A DNA stretch of 64,000 bases from Actinobacillus suis ATCC 33415 (GCF_000739435.1 NZ_CP009159.1:248001-312000), one strand, 5' to 3'; positions 8,011-17,148 are shown, counted from the stretch's first letter. The notes: a model not told the origin generated them from the letters alone. Numbers and translations are program-made.

Positions 8011-9273
8011 ATGAAAAAAATTGCAATTATCACGGCACGTTCCGGTTCAAAAGGATTGCCGAATAAAAATGTGTTATTGGTCGAAGGTAAACCGTTAATG
8101 GCGTATTCGATTGAAGCGGCGATTGAGTCTGGCGAATTTGAAAAAATTATTGTGAGTACAGACTCGCAAGAATATATTGATTTACTTGCACATTATCCGA
8201 TTGAATTTATCAAACGTGCGCCACACTTAGCCGGTGATAAAGCTAGCTCATTTGTGGTTATTGAAGACGTGTTACAACAATATCAATCGACCGCATTTGA
8301 TTACTTTGTATTATTGCAACCGACCTCGCCGCTTCGTACCGCACAGCATATTCAAGAGGCTTGTGCCAAGTTTGAAGCGCAGTTTGAACATTTTGATTTT
8401 TGTGTGTCGGTCTCTGATGCGCATAAGCCGACCACATTAACTCGCTCGATTGAAGAAGACGAAAGTCTAAAACATTTCCAATTGGATTATTCCAATTACG
8501 CTCGTCAGCAATATCATCCGGAATATTCGCCGAACGGTGCAATTTTTATTGCAAAACCGACCGCTTATCTTGAGCAGAAACATTTCTATGGTGCGAAATC
8601 ACTCGCTTATTTTATGGATAAGGATGTTTCTATTGATATTGACGATCGTAAAGACTTCGAATATTTCTACTTCATTATGCAACAACGCCAGCAAGAAAAA
8701 TTGCAGTTGGAGCGCATCCGTATTCGTATACTAAGTAAAAAAGAACTCTTTACACAAAATACAGACATTACTTTAGTCGGACATTCGATTTTAGATCAGT
8801 GGTCAATTCAATCACTAAGCGGCAAAAGTGTGTGTAACCTTGGGTTTTCCGGTATTTCAGCGAAAGAATATTTAGCTGAAATTATTGATAAAGGCTTAAT
8901 TAAAACATTAGGTAACGATGTTGTCGTGATGTTAGGCACAAACGATCTGACTCGCTATGGTGAGACGAATGAGTCTATTTGTCATGCTATTCAAGATTTG
9001 ATTGCTAAACTCAAAGCGATCCGCTCGGATATCAATATTTACTTTTTAGAAATTACTCCGGTTGCTTTTAGAGCGGAACGTAGTAACGAGAAAATTATCG
9101 CACTGAATCAATTACTAAAAGCGTCATTAACCAATGTGATTTGGATAGATTTATACCAAGCATTTTGTGACCAATACGGCAAACTTACGATGGAATTTAC
9201 TACGGATGGCTTGCACTTAAATGCAAAAGGCTATGAAAAATTGACCGCTATTTTGGAACAAGAGATCAAGTAA
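8011..9273 (+). CDS. neuA: CMP-Neu5Ac synthetase fused to an SGNH esterase domain
   Basis: 420 residues, the long NeuA form. Residues 1-225 are the cytidylyltransferase: IITARSGSKGLPNKN at the start, LQPTSPLRT near 102-110, and DIDD near 209-212. Residues about 250-420 form a GDSL/SGNH hydrolase: VGHS with Ser259, GTND with Asn311, and DGLH with Asp399 and His402, so the catalytic set is complete. In E. coli K1 NeuA the equivalent domain is a sialic-acid O-acetylesterase, which would balance NeuD. The start codon is 17 bp from the end of the inserted element; the intervening bases are an uptake-signal fragment (AAGCGGTCAAATTT) and contain no clear ribosome site. Stop overlaps neuC ATG by one base. 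Confidence 0.95.
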   Translation: MKKIAIITARSGSKGLPNKNVLLVEGKPLMAYSIEAAIESGEFEKIIVSTDSQEYIDLLAHYPIEFIKRAPHLAGDKASSFVVIEDVLQQYQSTAFDYFVLLQPTSPLRTAQHIQEACAKFEAQFEHFDFCVSVSDAHKPTTLTRSIEEDESLKHFQLDYSNYARQQYHPEYSPNGAIFIAKPTAYLEQKHFYGAKSLAYFMDKDVSIDIDDRKDFEYFYFIMQQRQQEKLQLERIRIRILSKKELFTQNTDITLVGHSILDQWSIQSLSGKSVCNLGFSGISAKEYLAEIIDKGLIKTLGNDVVVMLGTNDLTRYGETNESICHAIQDLIAKLKAIRSDINIYFLEITPVAFRAERSNEKIIALNQLLKASLTNVIWIDLYQAFCDQYGKLTMEFTTDGLHLNAKGYEKLTAILEQEIK

Positions 9274-10430
9274 TGAAACGAATTGCGTATATAACGGGCT
9301 CGAGAGCCGAGTATGGCATCGTAAAACGCCTGCTCAAAAAATTAAATGACGATCCGGCATTGGATTTTTCATTGGTGGTGACCGCAATGCACCTAGATGC
9401 CCAGTACGGTAGTACGGTGACGGTGATCGAACAAGACGGTTTTGAAATTGCCGCACGTATTCCGCTTACACTCAATGCTGAAAATAACCAAACGATTATT
9501 CATTCGATGGCGGAATGTTTAGATCATTTTGGGGCGCATTTTCAACAGCATAAATATGATGCGGTGATTGTGTTAGGTGATCGCTACGAAATGCTGGCGG
9601 TGGCAACGGCAGCGGCAATGCACAATATTCCGTTGATTCATTTACACGGTGGTGAACAAACACTCGGTAATTATGATGAATTTATTCGTCATTGCATTAC
9701 TAAAATGTCAAAGCTGCATTTAACTGCCACCGAAGAATATAAAAAGCGTGTAATTCAGTTGGGTGAAGATCCAAAATATGTGCATAACGTAGGTTCATTA
9801 GGTGCGGAAAATAGTTTATTGCTCAGCTTACCAAGCCGAACGCAATTAATTGAAACACGCCAGATTCCAAGCGGTGATTATTTTATGGTTGTATTTCATC
9901 CAGAAACACTCACTGAACAACCAGTGTTACAACAAGTGGAGCAACTGTTAGCCGCATTAGATCAGTTTAAAGACCGTTATCAATTTGTGTTTATCGGCTC
10001 GAATTCGGACACAAGTGCGGATCAAATCTTCAACCGTTTCCAAACTTATACCGCACAAAACGGTTATTGCTTCTTCACCTCTGTGAAACCGGAAGAATAT
10101 TTAGCACTAATTAAATATTCGAAAGGCTTAATTGGTAATAGCTCATCCGGTTTATTAGAAGCGCCAAGTTGTGGTGTCGGCACGGTAAATATCGGCAACC
10201 GTCAGCAAGGACGTGTACGTGGAGAAACAGTGATTGACGTGGAAACGACCACCGAAGCGATTAAAGCCGGCATTGAGCAATTAATCTCAGCGGATTTTCA
10301 GCAGCGTTTACCGCAGATGATAAATCCGTATTATCAAGAAAATGCAATGGAAAAAGCTTATAAAGTGATTAAACACTTTTTAAATGACGTTGAAAAAGAT
10401 CAACCGAAAGCTTTTTACGATCTTCCTTAA
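9273..10430 (+). CDS. neuC: UDP-GlcNAc 2-epimerase (hydrolysing) NeuC
   Basis: 385 residues. Converts UDP-GlcNAc to ManNAc plus UDP, the committed step of bacterial sialic-acid synthesis. GT-B fold epimerase features are present: ITGSRAEYGIVK at the N terminus, VLGDRYEM near 97-104, HLHGGE near 118-123, FHPETLTEQP near 208 and IGNSSSGLLEAPS near 288-300. Overlaps neuA by one base (TAATG), so translation is coupled. With neuB and neuA it completes the route UDP-GlcNAc to CMP-Neu5Ac within four genes, so the cell should not depend on host sialic acid. Confidence 0.96.
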   Translation: MKRIAYITGSRAEYGIVKRLLKKLNDDPALDFSLVVTAMHLDAQYGSTVTVIEQDGFEIAARIPLTLNAENNQTIIHSMAECLDHFGAHFQQHKYDAVIVLGDRYEMLAVATAAAMHNIPLIHLHGGEQTLGNYDEFIRHCITKMSKLHLTATEEYKKRVIQLGEDPKYVHNVGSLGAENSLLLSLPSRTQLIETRQIPSGDYFMVVFHPETLTEQPVLQQVEQLLAALDQFKDRYQFVFIGSNSDTSADQIFNRFQTYTAQNGYCFFTSVKPEEYLALIKYSKGLIGNSSSGLLEAPSCGVGTVNIGNRQQGRVRGETVIDVETTTEAIKAGIEQLISADFQQRLPQMINPYYQENAMEKAYKVIKHFLNDVEKDQPKAFYDLP

Positions 10431-10480
10431 AAATTGAACCGCTTGTTTGCCTTACAAGCGGTTAATTTTCTTTATTTTTT
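10431..10480. terminator. Inverted uptake-signal pair between neuC and wzx
   Basis: ACCGCTTGT (10438-10446) and ACAAGCGGT (10454-10462) face each other with A/T arms (AAATTGA and TTAATTTT), giving a 16-bp near-perfect stem with a 7-base loop, followed by CTTTATTTTTTT. A strong terminator-like structure 9 bp before the flippase start region; it may limit transcription of the glycosyltransferase genes. Confidence 0.75.
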
Positions 10481-10488
10481 TGCAAACT

Positions 10489-11697
10489 ATGAAAGCTGTA
10501 AAAGATAGTGTTATTTACCTTGGCGGTGAGTTGATTTCAAAAGCCGTGCCTTTTTTGCTATTGCCTTATTTATCTCGTAAGCTAGGGGTTCAAGGCTATG
10601 GTGAGTTATCGTATTATCAGACTTATCTTGTTCTTTTCCTGATTTTAGTTGGCTTAAGTCAAGAAGGGGCGGTAGCGCGTTATTTTTATTTTTATGGAAA
10701 ACGTTCGCTGAATTTAGTTGTCTCAACTGGATATGCCTATACGACCTTGGTCGGCTCGATTATTTTGGCTATTTGTTGGTACTTTAAGGCCGAAATCATT
10801 GCTTATTTAGCTATCTCTGCGGTGTTTCAATCGTTTTTAGCGGTGCAGTTGAGCGTCCGCCAATGCCAAAAACAAGCGATTCCGTATATGGTTATTCAAT
10901 CGCTGACGAGTTTTGTTTCTGTAATTCTGACAGTGGCGATGTTGGAGTTTTATCAAACGGATCTGGTTGAAAAACGCATTTTAGCGATTTTGTTTGGTAA
11001 TTTGATTGTATTCTGTTTAGCGTACTTTCTGTATTTCAGAAAAATTAATAGTCATAGACGTTTTAGCTTACATCAGCATAAGCTTGGGTTAATGTATTTA
11101 TTAGGGTTTGGTGTGCCGCTGTTGTTACATCAAGCAAGCTTTTATTTAAAAGGTCAGTTAGACCGAATTTTTATTTTCCATCAATTTAGCCAAATTGATT
11201 TAGGACTTTATGCGATGGGAGCGCAAATTGCCGCAATTCTAATGATTTTATTGCAGGCATTAAATAAAGCGACGCTTCCTTATTTTTATGAAGGCTTAAA
11301 ACAAAAAACGATTACTTTGAATAAGGTGCATAAATGGGCAGCTTATTCACTATTATTTGTGCCAATTCCTTCATTAATTATGTGGATGATTCCTGAGTCC
11401 GTAGTAGTTTGGCTATTAGGGAATCAATTTATTGGCACGAAGTATTTTATTATCTTATTTTTATTATCAACTTCGTTAACGGTTCCCTATTTTATTTTGG
11501 TGAATTATTTGTTTTATTACGGAAAAAATAAAATTATTTCACTTTCTTCGGTATTATCTACCGTTGTATATGTAATCAGCTTATTATTGTTAGCGAAGAC
11601 TAAAATTGAGTATGTGCCTTATGCGAGTATTATTGGCGGAGTAAGTTTACTGCCAATTTTATATAGCATGACTAAAAGAGTGAGAACGGAAACTTAA
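10489..11697 (+). CDS. Wzx-type polysaccharide flippase (LsgA-like)
   Basis: 402 residues with about 12 membrane helices and the opening [26 protein letters not shown] typical in pattern of polysaccharide/O-antigen MATE-like exporters (broken here: first helix about 8-28). It should flip an undecaprenyl-linked glycan to the periplasm. ATG 10489 is preferred to TTG 10447, because the upstream extension merely translates the uptake-signal hairpin. The stop overlaps the next start by one base. Gene order (flippase, GT52, further transferases) recalls the H. influenzae lsg locus. Confidence 0.85.
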   Translation: MKAVKDSVIYLGGELISKAVPFLLLPYLSRKLGVQGYGELSYYQTYLVLFLILVGLSQEGAVARYFYFYGKRSLNLVVSTGYAYTTLVGSIILAICWYFKAEIIAYLAISAVFQSFLAVQLSVRQCQKQAIPYMVIQSLTSFVSVILTVAMLEFYQTDLVEKRILAILFGNLIVFCLAYFLYFRKINSHRRFSLHQHKLGLMYLLGFGVPLLLHQASFYLKGQLDRIFIFHQFSQIDLGLYAMGAQIAAILMILLQALNKATLPYFYEGLKQKTITLNKVHKWAAYSLLFVPIPSLIMWMIPESVVVWLLGNQFIGTKYFIILFLLSTSLTVPYFILVNYLFYYGKNKIISLSSVLSTVVYVISLLLLAKTKIEYVPYASIIGGVSLLPILYSMTKRVRTET

Positions 11698-12626
11698 TGA
11701 ATTTAATTATTTGCCATACCCCTTTACAGGTGCTTGTGGCGGAAAAAATTATGCAGAAATACCCAGAACAGGAATTTTTCGGCATCATGTTTACTTTTGA
11801 ATCTTATAATAATCATAAGTTTCAGAATTATTGGGCACGATTTAGCAAGTTTTGCAAAGAGGCTTTCTTATTTAGCTATCCAAAGTCCGGCAAGCTGAAC
11901 TTATTAATCGCATTATTGCGTGCTAAGCAAAAAGTAAAAAATTTAAATGTTGAAAAATTATTTGTAGCAAGTATTGATGATCAATTCGTTCAATTGATTT
12001 GTAGTACAGTGAGTTTTAAGCAACTACATACATTTGATGACGGTACGGCAAATATCGTGCCAAATAGTATTTATTATCAAGATTCGCTGAAAACATTAAA
12101 GCGTAAAATAGTGAATTGTTTATTAGGAAACCGCTATAGCACTCAAACTTTGCGAGCATTATCGAGTAAGCATTATACGATTTATCCGAATTTACCAAAT
12201 ATTATTGAGAATGTTGAAGCGGTTTCTTTTGCAAAATTAACGCCAAATCAGACCGCTTGTCAGCACGAACCGATTAAGTTGTTACTTGGCCAGCCACTTT
12301 TTGATGATGCCAAGGAAAATATTGCGTTAGCAGAGCGAGTTATTCAACAATTTGGGATTACAGCGTATCTACCCCATCCTCGAGAACGCTATCGTTTGAC
12401 TGGGGTTGAATACATCAATACGGATTTAATTTTTGAAGATTATATTTACCAAGCTGCGAACGAACAGAAATATATTATATATACTTATTTTAGCGGCGCT
12501 GTGTTGAACGTAATGAATCACCCGAATATTGAAGTGATTTCAATTCGACCTCAATTAAATAATTCTGTGTATTTGGCTTGTTATAATTTGTTTGAACAAG
12601 TTGGTATTAATATTATTGATATTTAA
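11697..12626 (+). CDS. GT52-family sialyltransferase-like protein (LsgB/Lst type)
   Basis: 309 residues. Short N-terminal IICHTPLQVLVAEKI, then the GT52 hallmarks: DDGTANIVPNS near 112-122, LLGQPLFDD near 200, YLPHPRERY near 225-235 and TYFSGAVLNVMNHP near 262-275. These are the motifs that bind CMP-Neu5Ac in Neisseria Lst and H. influenzae LsgB, usually transferring sialic acid to a terminal galactose. Its position next to a full CMP-Neu5Ac pathway supports this job. Linkage (alpha-2,3 or other) cannot be read from the sequence. A complement uptake signal at 12252 lies in a low-conservation loop. Confidence 0.82.
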   Translation: MNLIICHTPLQVLVAEKIMQKYPEQEFFGIMFTFESYNNHKFQNYWARFSKFCKEAFLFSYPKSGKLNLLIALLRAKQKVKNLNVEKLFVASIDDQFVQLICSTVSFKQLHTFDDGTANIVPNSIYYQDSLKTLKRKIVNCLLGNRYSTQTLRALSSKHYTIYPNLPNIIENVEAVSFAKLTPNQTACQHEPIKLLLGQPLFDDAKENIALAERVIQQFGITAYLPHPRERYRLTGVEYINTDLIFEDYIYQAANEQKYIIYTYFSGAVLNVMNHPNIEVISIRPQLNNSVYLACYNLFEQVGINIIDI

Positions 12627-12629
12627 AAA

Positions 12630-13400
12630 ATGAAAAAATATTTAATTTCTTTAGCAAAAGATAGTGCACGCCGTGAACTGTTTTTTTCTCAACCGGATAC
12701 GGCGGGTTTTCAAGTATTTGATGCAATCAATACGATGTCGCTTGAATGGCAAGAACTTGCACAAAAATATGATTTAACCAAATTTGAGCAACGCTATCAG
12801 CGTAAAGCCACCAAAGGCGAGGTCGGTTGTACATTTAGTCATTTGGGCGTGTATCAACAAATCATTAATGATGAAAGCATTACTGAGCATGAATATTGTT
12901 TGGTATGTGAAGATGATGCGCTTTTTAATCAAGGTTTCCAGTACACGTTAGATAAGTTGGTTCAGCAAGATTTGACGGCAGATATTATTTTGGTCGGTCA
13001 ATCTAAAATTTTAAGTTTTGAAGATCCGTTGTTGGAAATTGAATTCCCAGCTACCTTCAAGCAGCAAATGAAGCCCATTGATAATACGACTTATCGTTTG
13101 GCGTATCCTTATAAAAATTATTATGCGGGTACGGTTGCTTATTTAATCAAAAAATCCAGTGCTAGAAAATTTTTAACAACGGGAGCATTACCGTTTTGGT
13201 TAGCCGATGATTTTATTTTATTTGAGCAGCAGTGGGGATTGGATATCTTAGTGGTTCGCCCTTTGATGGCAATTGAAAATCCGGCCTTAACCAGTAATTT
13301 GGAAGGCGCAAGAGCTTCGCAGCAGCAAGCTACTTTTAAGAAAATTTTAAAATATCCGCTGAAAAAATTATTAGCAATTAAACGTAACGCTTTTAACTAG
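12630..13400 (+). CDS. GT25-family glycosyltransferase (LOS galactosyltransferase type)
   Basis: 256 residues. Starts KKYLISLAKDSARRELF, has the KGEVGCTFSHLGVY block (about 62-75) and the catalytic CEDDA (about 93-97), as in LgtB, LgtE and Lex2B of Neisseria and Haemophilus. Those enzymes add beta-1,4-linked galactose (or glucose) to LOS; a galactose acceptor is exactly what a GT52 sialyltransferase would need. Three bases separate it from the upstream gene. The specific sugar is inference. Confidence 0.83.
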   Translation: MKKYLISLAKDSARRELFFSQPDTAGFQVFDAINTMSLEWQELAQKYDLTKFEQRYQRKATKGEVGCTFSHLGVYQQIINDESITEHEYCLVCEDDALFNQGFQYTLDKLVQQDLTADIILVGQSKILSFEDPLLEIEFPATFKQQMKPIDNTTYRLAYPYKNYYAGTVAYLIKKSSARKFLTTGALPFWLADDFILFEQQWGLDILVVRPLMAIENPALTSNLEGARASQQQATFKKILKYPLKKLLAIKRNAFN

Positions 13401-13407
13401 AGAAAAT

Positions 13408-14598
13408 ATGAGCGCATTAATTAATTTGTTTTATATCTATGACCCATGGGTAATGCATTTTATTCGAATGGCATTCGTGGCTGGGGCATTTTCTTGTGTA
13501 TTACTTGCCTATCGTTGGTACCAAAAACGAATTGACGGTATTCGAGTGCCGGTTGACAGTATTACTGTGATTTTGGCATTGATTGTACTCTCGGCAGTGC
13601 CTCTTCTGATTAACGGTACGAAAGATTTTTCCGTATTGATTATGTATTCGAAAACCTTGATTCTATTTGGTTTCGGGGTTGTGATTTATAACCTGTTTTA
13701 TGGACGAGCTGATAAACAGAATCAACTGGTTAACGATCTAAAATGGGGGATTGGCACACAAGCGCTTATTGGTATTTTAGGTTTAACCGGAATCGCTATT
13801 TTTTCGGACATTGCTTTAGGTACAAACATGAGTTTGTTTTTACCTAAGTTTAGAGGATCAGAGCAAGAGTATCGTTTATATAACATTACTTCCGCTGCCT
13901 TTTTCCAATTAAGCGCTTTTTATTTGATGCTGCTTAATTTTATGCTGGCATACAATGCGAAACACAATAATATGCACGGTGTTTTCGTGTTATTGATCTT
14001 ATTTATCGGGGTGATCTCCGGACGGACATTTTTTACTTTTTCAGTGCTAAGTATCTTGTTGTATTTTAAATGGCGTTACCTCCCTTACCTGTTGCTCTTT
14101 GTTGCAATTGTATTGGGGCTAGCGGTTTATTTGCCTGAACATCCTTATGTTGCACATGCCTTAGAACCGGTGATTAATATTTTATCTGGCGCGGATAGAG
14201 TCAGTTCCTCGACCGATACTTTGGTAAATAAGCATTTATTTTTACCGGAGATTAAACAGATTTTAATGGGAGATGGTTATTACTATACGCCGGAGTTACA
14301 TTATTATGGTGGCTCGGATTCAGGTTTTATTCGTCAAACATTATATGGCGGACTCGGCTATGTATTGGTTTGCTTTGCCTTTACCGCTTATTTTGTCAAA
14401 CGTATTGCGGATAACTGGTTTGATGGAAGCTGGAAATTTATGCTTTCTACACTGTTTATTCTGAGTGTTTTAAATATTAAAGCTGACACTTATGCTTATC
14501 CGGGCATTATGTTAGTGCTACTTATGTTTTTATCGCTATTTGGCGATAAAGGTAGACAGATCGTATTGTTAAGAAGAAAAGATGGAAAAAATGTTTAG
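13408..14598 (+). CDS. Wzy-like O-antigen polymerase/ligase family membrane protein
   Basis: 396 residues, about 10-12 membrane helices, with one large loop around residues 255-315 containing the GDGYYYTPELHYYGGSDSG stretch, the usual place for catalytic residues of Wzy/WaaL-type proteins. No tight sequence motif defines the family, so the call depends on topology and on the neighbours (Wzx plus glycosyltransferases). It could be a polymerase joining repeat units or an O-antigen ligase. Overlaps the next gene by 17 bp. Confidence 0.7.
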   Translation: MSALINLFYIYDPWVMHFIRMAFVAGAFSCVLLAYRWYQKRIDGIRVPVDSITVILALIVLSAVPLLINGTKDFSVLIMYSKTLILFGFGVVIYNLFYGRADKQNQLVNDLKWGIGTQALIGILGLTGIAIFSDIALGTNMSLFLPKFRGSEQEYRLYNITSAAFFQLSAFYLMLLNFMLAYNAKHNNMHGVFVLLILFIGVISGRTFFTFSVLSILLYFKWRYLPYLLLFVAIVLGLAVYLPEHPYVAHALEPVINILSGADRVSSSTDTLVNKHLFLPEIKQILMGDGYYYTPELHYYGGSDSGFIRQTLYGGLGYVLVCFAFTAYFVKRIADNWFDGSWKFMLSTLFILSVLNIKADTYAYPGIMLVLLMFLSLFGDKGRQIVLLRRKDGKNV

Positions 14599-15472
14599 TA
14601 TTATTGTGCCGTCTTATAATCGTGCGAATGAAATTCCGGCGTTGCTAGCTAGTCTTGAGCAGCAGACGAAAAAGAATTTTGAAGTGATTATCGTAGACGA
14701 CAGATCTACACAAGCGGTCGTTATTGAGCAAAATTTTGCATTTCCGGTCAGGGTAATTCGTAATGAGACGAATAAAGGGGCAGCAGGTAGCCGTAATGTT
14801 GGGGCGGAACAAGCCAATTATGAATGGTTGCTATTCCTTGACGATGATGACCGTTTTGCTTCGCAAAAATGCGAAGTGCTTGCTCAAGTTCTGGCACAAC
14901 ACCCTCAAGCGAATTTTGTTTATCATCCGGCCGAGTGTGTGATGGTAAATGAAGGATTTAGTTATGTAACCAAACCGTTTCCTCCGGAAAAGTTGAATTT
15001 AGATGCAATGTTGCTTGCTAATAAAATTGGTGGAATGCCGATGTTTGGTATCAAAAAATCATTCTTTTTTGAATTGGGCGGTTTAGCTACGGATTTGAAG
15101 TCATTGGAAGATTACGAGTTTGTGCTGAAATTAGTCTCTAGTTCAAACTTTACGCCAGTCTTTGTGGAGCAACCGCTTAGTATTTGTGGTTTCCACACTA
15201 AGCGTTCCAGTGTTTCGACTAATACTACTAATACTGAATTGGCATTAGCTGCAATTCGCCAAAAATATGTGAAAACGGATGTGCAAGCAGCAAATTTTGA
15301 GATGAATTCGCTGTATATTTTATCTTACCCTTGTGCGATGAATCTTTCCCGCCAAGCGGCAAGTTATTATTGGCAAATGTTCCAACGTAGCCACAGCTTA
15401 AAGCATTTAATTATCGCAATGGTTACGTTTATCTCGCCAAAATTGGCAATTAATATGAAAAGGTTTATTTAA
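14582..15472 (+). CDS. GT2-family glycosyltransferase
   Basis: 296 residues. GT-A fold start MFSIIVPSYNRANEI, nucleotide-binding VIIVDDRST (about 35-43), GAAGSRNVGAE (about 66-76) and the metal-binding LFLDDDDRF (about 85-93). Cytoplasmic enzyme likely to add one sugar of the repeat unit. The start overlaps the end of the Wzy-like gene. An in-frame uptake signal (14710) encodes part of the surface region after the first DD motif. Acceptor and donor unknown. Confidence 0.82.
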   Translation: MEKMFSIIVPSYNRANEIPALLASLEQQTKKNFEVIIVDDRSTQAVVIEQNFAFPVRVIRNETNKGAAGSRNVGAEQANYEWLLFLDDDDRFASQKCEVLAQVLAQHPQANFVYHPAECVMVNEGFSYVTKPFPPEKLNLDAMLLANKIGGMPMFGIKKSFFFELGGLATDLKSLEDYEFVLKLVSSSNFTPVFVEQPLSICGFHTKRSSVSTNTTNTELALAAIRQKYVKTDVQAANFEMNSLYILSYPCAMNLSRQAASYYWQMFQRSHSLKHLIIAMVTFISPKLAINMKRFI

Positions 15473-16272
15473 TGAAATTCTCTGTTTTAATGTCTTTGTA
15501 TTTCAAAGAAAATCCGCAGTTTTTAAGAGAATGTTTTGAAAGCTTAAAAGCACAAACTCGACCGGCAGATGAAATCGTGGTGTTATTTGACGGAAAAGTC
15601 ACTCCGGAGTTGGATGCGATTGTGGTGGAATATGAACAACAATTGCCAATTAAAGCGGTGCGTTTTGAGCAAAATCGTGGTTTAGGTAAAACGCTGAACG
15701 ATGGTTTAAATTATTGTTCGCACGAATGGGTTTTCCGTATGGATACCGATGATATTTGCTTACCAGAACGTTTTGAAAAACAAGTCGCATTTATTGCACA
15801 AAATCCGGATACGATAATCTTTGGCGGACAAATTGCCGAATTTGGTGAGAATATTCAAGATATTGTTGCTTACCGAAATGTACCGACCAAAGCGGAAGAC
15901 ATCGTCAAATTTACCCGCTTACGTTGCCCGTTTAATCATATGACAGTTGCCTATAAAAAATCAGCGGTACAAGCATGCGGTGGCTATCAAGATTTACAAG
16001 AAGACTATAATCTTTGGGTAAAAATGGTGGCAAACGGCAATAATGTGGCGAATTTAGCCGATTTATTAGTATATGCTCGAGTAGGCAACGGCATGGTAAG
16101 TCGTCGTCACGGTTGGAATTATTTCAAAAGCGAATGGCGTTTAATGAAGCTAAAAAATGAATGTAAAATTCACGATCCATTAACCGGATTCGCAATTTTC
16201 TTAATGCGAGGTTTACCAAGAATGTTACCGCTTGGCGCATTAAAAGCAATTTACAGCTTAACTCGTAAATAA
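15472..16272 (+). CDS. GT2-family glycosyltransferase (LsgF/amylovoran-type)
   Basis: 266 residues. Begins KFSVLMSLYFKENPQFLRECF, then DEIVVLFDG (about 34-42), NRGLGKTLNDGL (about 68-79) and FRMDTDDICLPERF (about 88-101), a pattern seen in LsgF and amylovoran-type transferases. Overlaps the upstream stop by one base. Last gene of the polysaccharide block; a strong terminator lies 4 bp after the stop. Confidence 0.82.
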   Translation: MKFSVLMSLYFKENPQFLRECFESLKAQTRPADEIVVLFDGKVTPELDAIVVEYEQQLPIKAVRFEQNRGLGKTLNDGLNYCSHEWVFRMDTDDICLPERFEKQVAFIAQNPDTIIFGGQIAEFGENIQDIVAYRNVPTKAEDIVKFTRLRCPFNHMTVAYKKSAVQACGGYQDLQEDYNLWVKMVANGNNVANLADLLVYARVGNGMVSRRHGWNYFKSEWRLMKLKNECKIHDPLTGFAIFLMRGLPRMLPLGALKAIYSLTRK

Positions 16273-16276
16273 GTCA

Positions 16277-16312
16277 AAGGCGTATCGAATGATACGCCTT
16301 AATTTTTTATTG
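16277..16312. terminator. Terminator between the polysaccharide block and msrA
   Basis: AAGGCGTATC (16277-16286), loop GAAT, GATACGCCTT (16291-16300), then AATTTTTTATT. Perfect 10-bp stem between convergent genes. Confidence 0.9.
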
Positions 16313-16813
16313 ATTACGTAGAATCTCATTCATTAATTGCAAATCAATATGGCAATAACCATTTGGATTCTTATCTAAGTAATCTTGATGATATTCTTCC
16401 GCCGGGAAATAATGTTCAAGTTTGGTATTTTCTACCGCAAGCGGCTCTGCATATTGTGCTTGTAAATCGGCAAGTGCTTGGTTGATAACGGGAATATCTT
16501 GCGGATCAACGTAATAAATCCCAGTACGATATTGAATTCCTTTATCCTCTCCTTGTTGATTCACACTTACCGGATCAATCACTTTAAAATAGTAGTCTAG
16601 TAATTTTGCCAAGCTGATTTTATCTGCATCATAAGTCACTTTAACCACTTCCGCATGACCGCTACCAGCACACACTTCTTGATAAGTTGGGTTTTCAGTA
16701 TTACCGTTTGCATAACCTGATTGTGCATCAATCACGCCATTAATGCGTTGTATAAAGGCTTCGGTCCCCCAAAAGCACCCTCCGGCCAAATAAATTTCTC
16801 GAATGTTCGCCAT
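16307..16813 (-). CDS. msrA: Peptide-methionine (S)-S-oxide reductase MsrA
   Basis: 168 residues. Repairs oxidised methionine in proteins using thioredoxin. Catalytic GGCFWG with Cys13, then the YANGNTENPTYQEVC (about 45-59) and HYFPAEEYHQDYL (about 138-150) blocks. It is a free-standing MsrA; no MsrB domain is fused. GGGAGAAAC precedes the ATG. Its stop is very close to the terminator of the convergent polysaccharide block. Confidence 0.95.
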   Translation of the reverse strand: MANIREIYLAGGCFWGTEAFIQRINGVIDAQSGYANGNTENPTYQEVCAGSGHAEVVKVTYDADKISLAKLLDYYFKVIDPVSVNQQGEDKGIQYRTGIYYVDPQDIPVINQALADLQAQYAEPLAVENTKLEHYFPAEEYHQDYLDKNPNGYCHIDLQLMNEILRNQ

Positions 16814-17148
16814 ATGTTTCTCCCAATTTTGGTAAAAATTTTGCGGAATTAGACCGCTTGTATTAAGTATTCATAGCATATAGTGATTTATTTGAGAGTA
16901 CAAGGTGTTAGTTTCTATCTGGTTAAAAGGCTTTTTCAATGGGTAAAAGAGTATTTGTAAAGAATAAGATTGCCGTGTAAATTAAAGGGTATAGCGTGAT
17001 TTACCTCTCAAATTTAAAATCTCGTGTGCTTAACAATAAAATTTTAGAGATTTTTTATGTAAAAAAAGGTATAGTGGCGTAACTTTTTTACATGTCATTT
17101 TCTTTTGAAGTGATGTTTTCATTCCTTTTACTTTTGAGGTTTTTTCAA
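16814..17148. other. Intergenic region between divergent msrA and nupC
   Basis: 335 bp without a gene. It holds a complement uptake signal at 16853-16861, a CRP-like site near 16995, the A-rich 17040-17075 segment where the nupC promoter most likely lies (TATAGT near 17072), and the GAGG ribosome site before nupC. An upstream in-frame ATG at 17092 would add 19 residues to NupC but has no ribosome site. Confidence 0.6.
16995..17010 (+). promoter_or_regulatory. Candidate CRP site upstream of nupC
   Basis: CGTGA-TTTACC-TCTCA, 8 of 10 matches to TGTGA-N6-TCACA, within an A/T context (AATTT on the right). CRP control of nucleoside uptake is established in enteric bacteria; here it is inference from the match alone. 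Confidence 0.35.

Noticed and set aside
7845..8033. Short minus-strand frame within the inverted-repeat element
   Set aside because: Runs over the palindromic arms and into neuA; composition follows the repeat, not a protein.
5997..16272. Phase-variable simple repeats in the polysaccharide genes
   Set aside because: I looked for homopolymer or tetranucleotide tracts; only runs of seven or fewer were seen, so no slipped-strand switching is supported.
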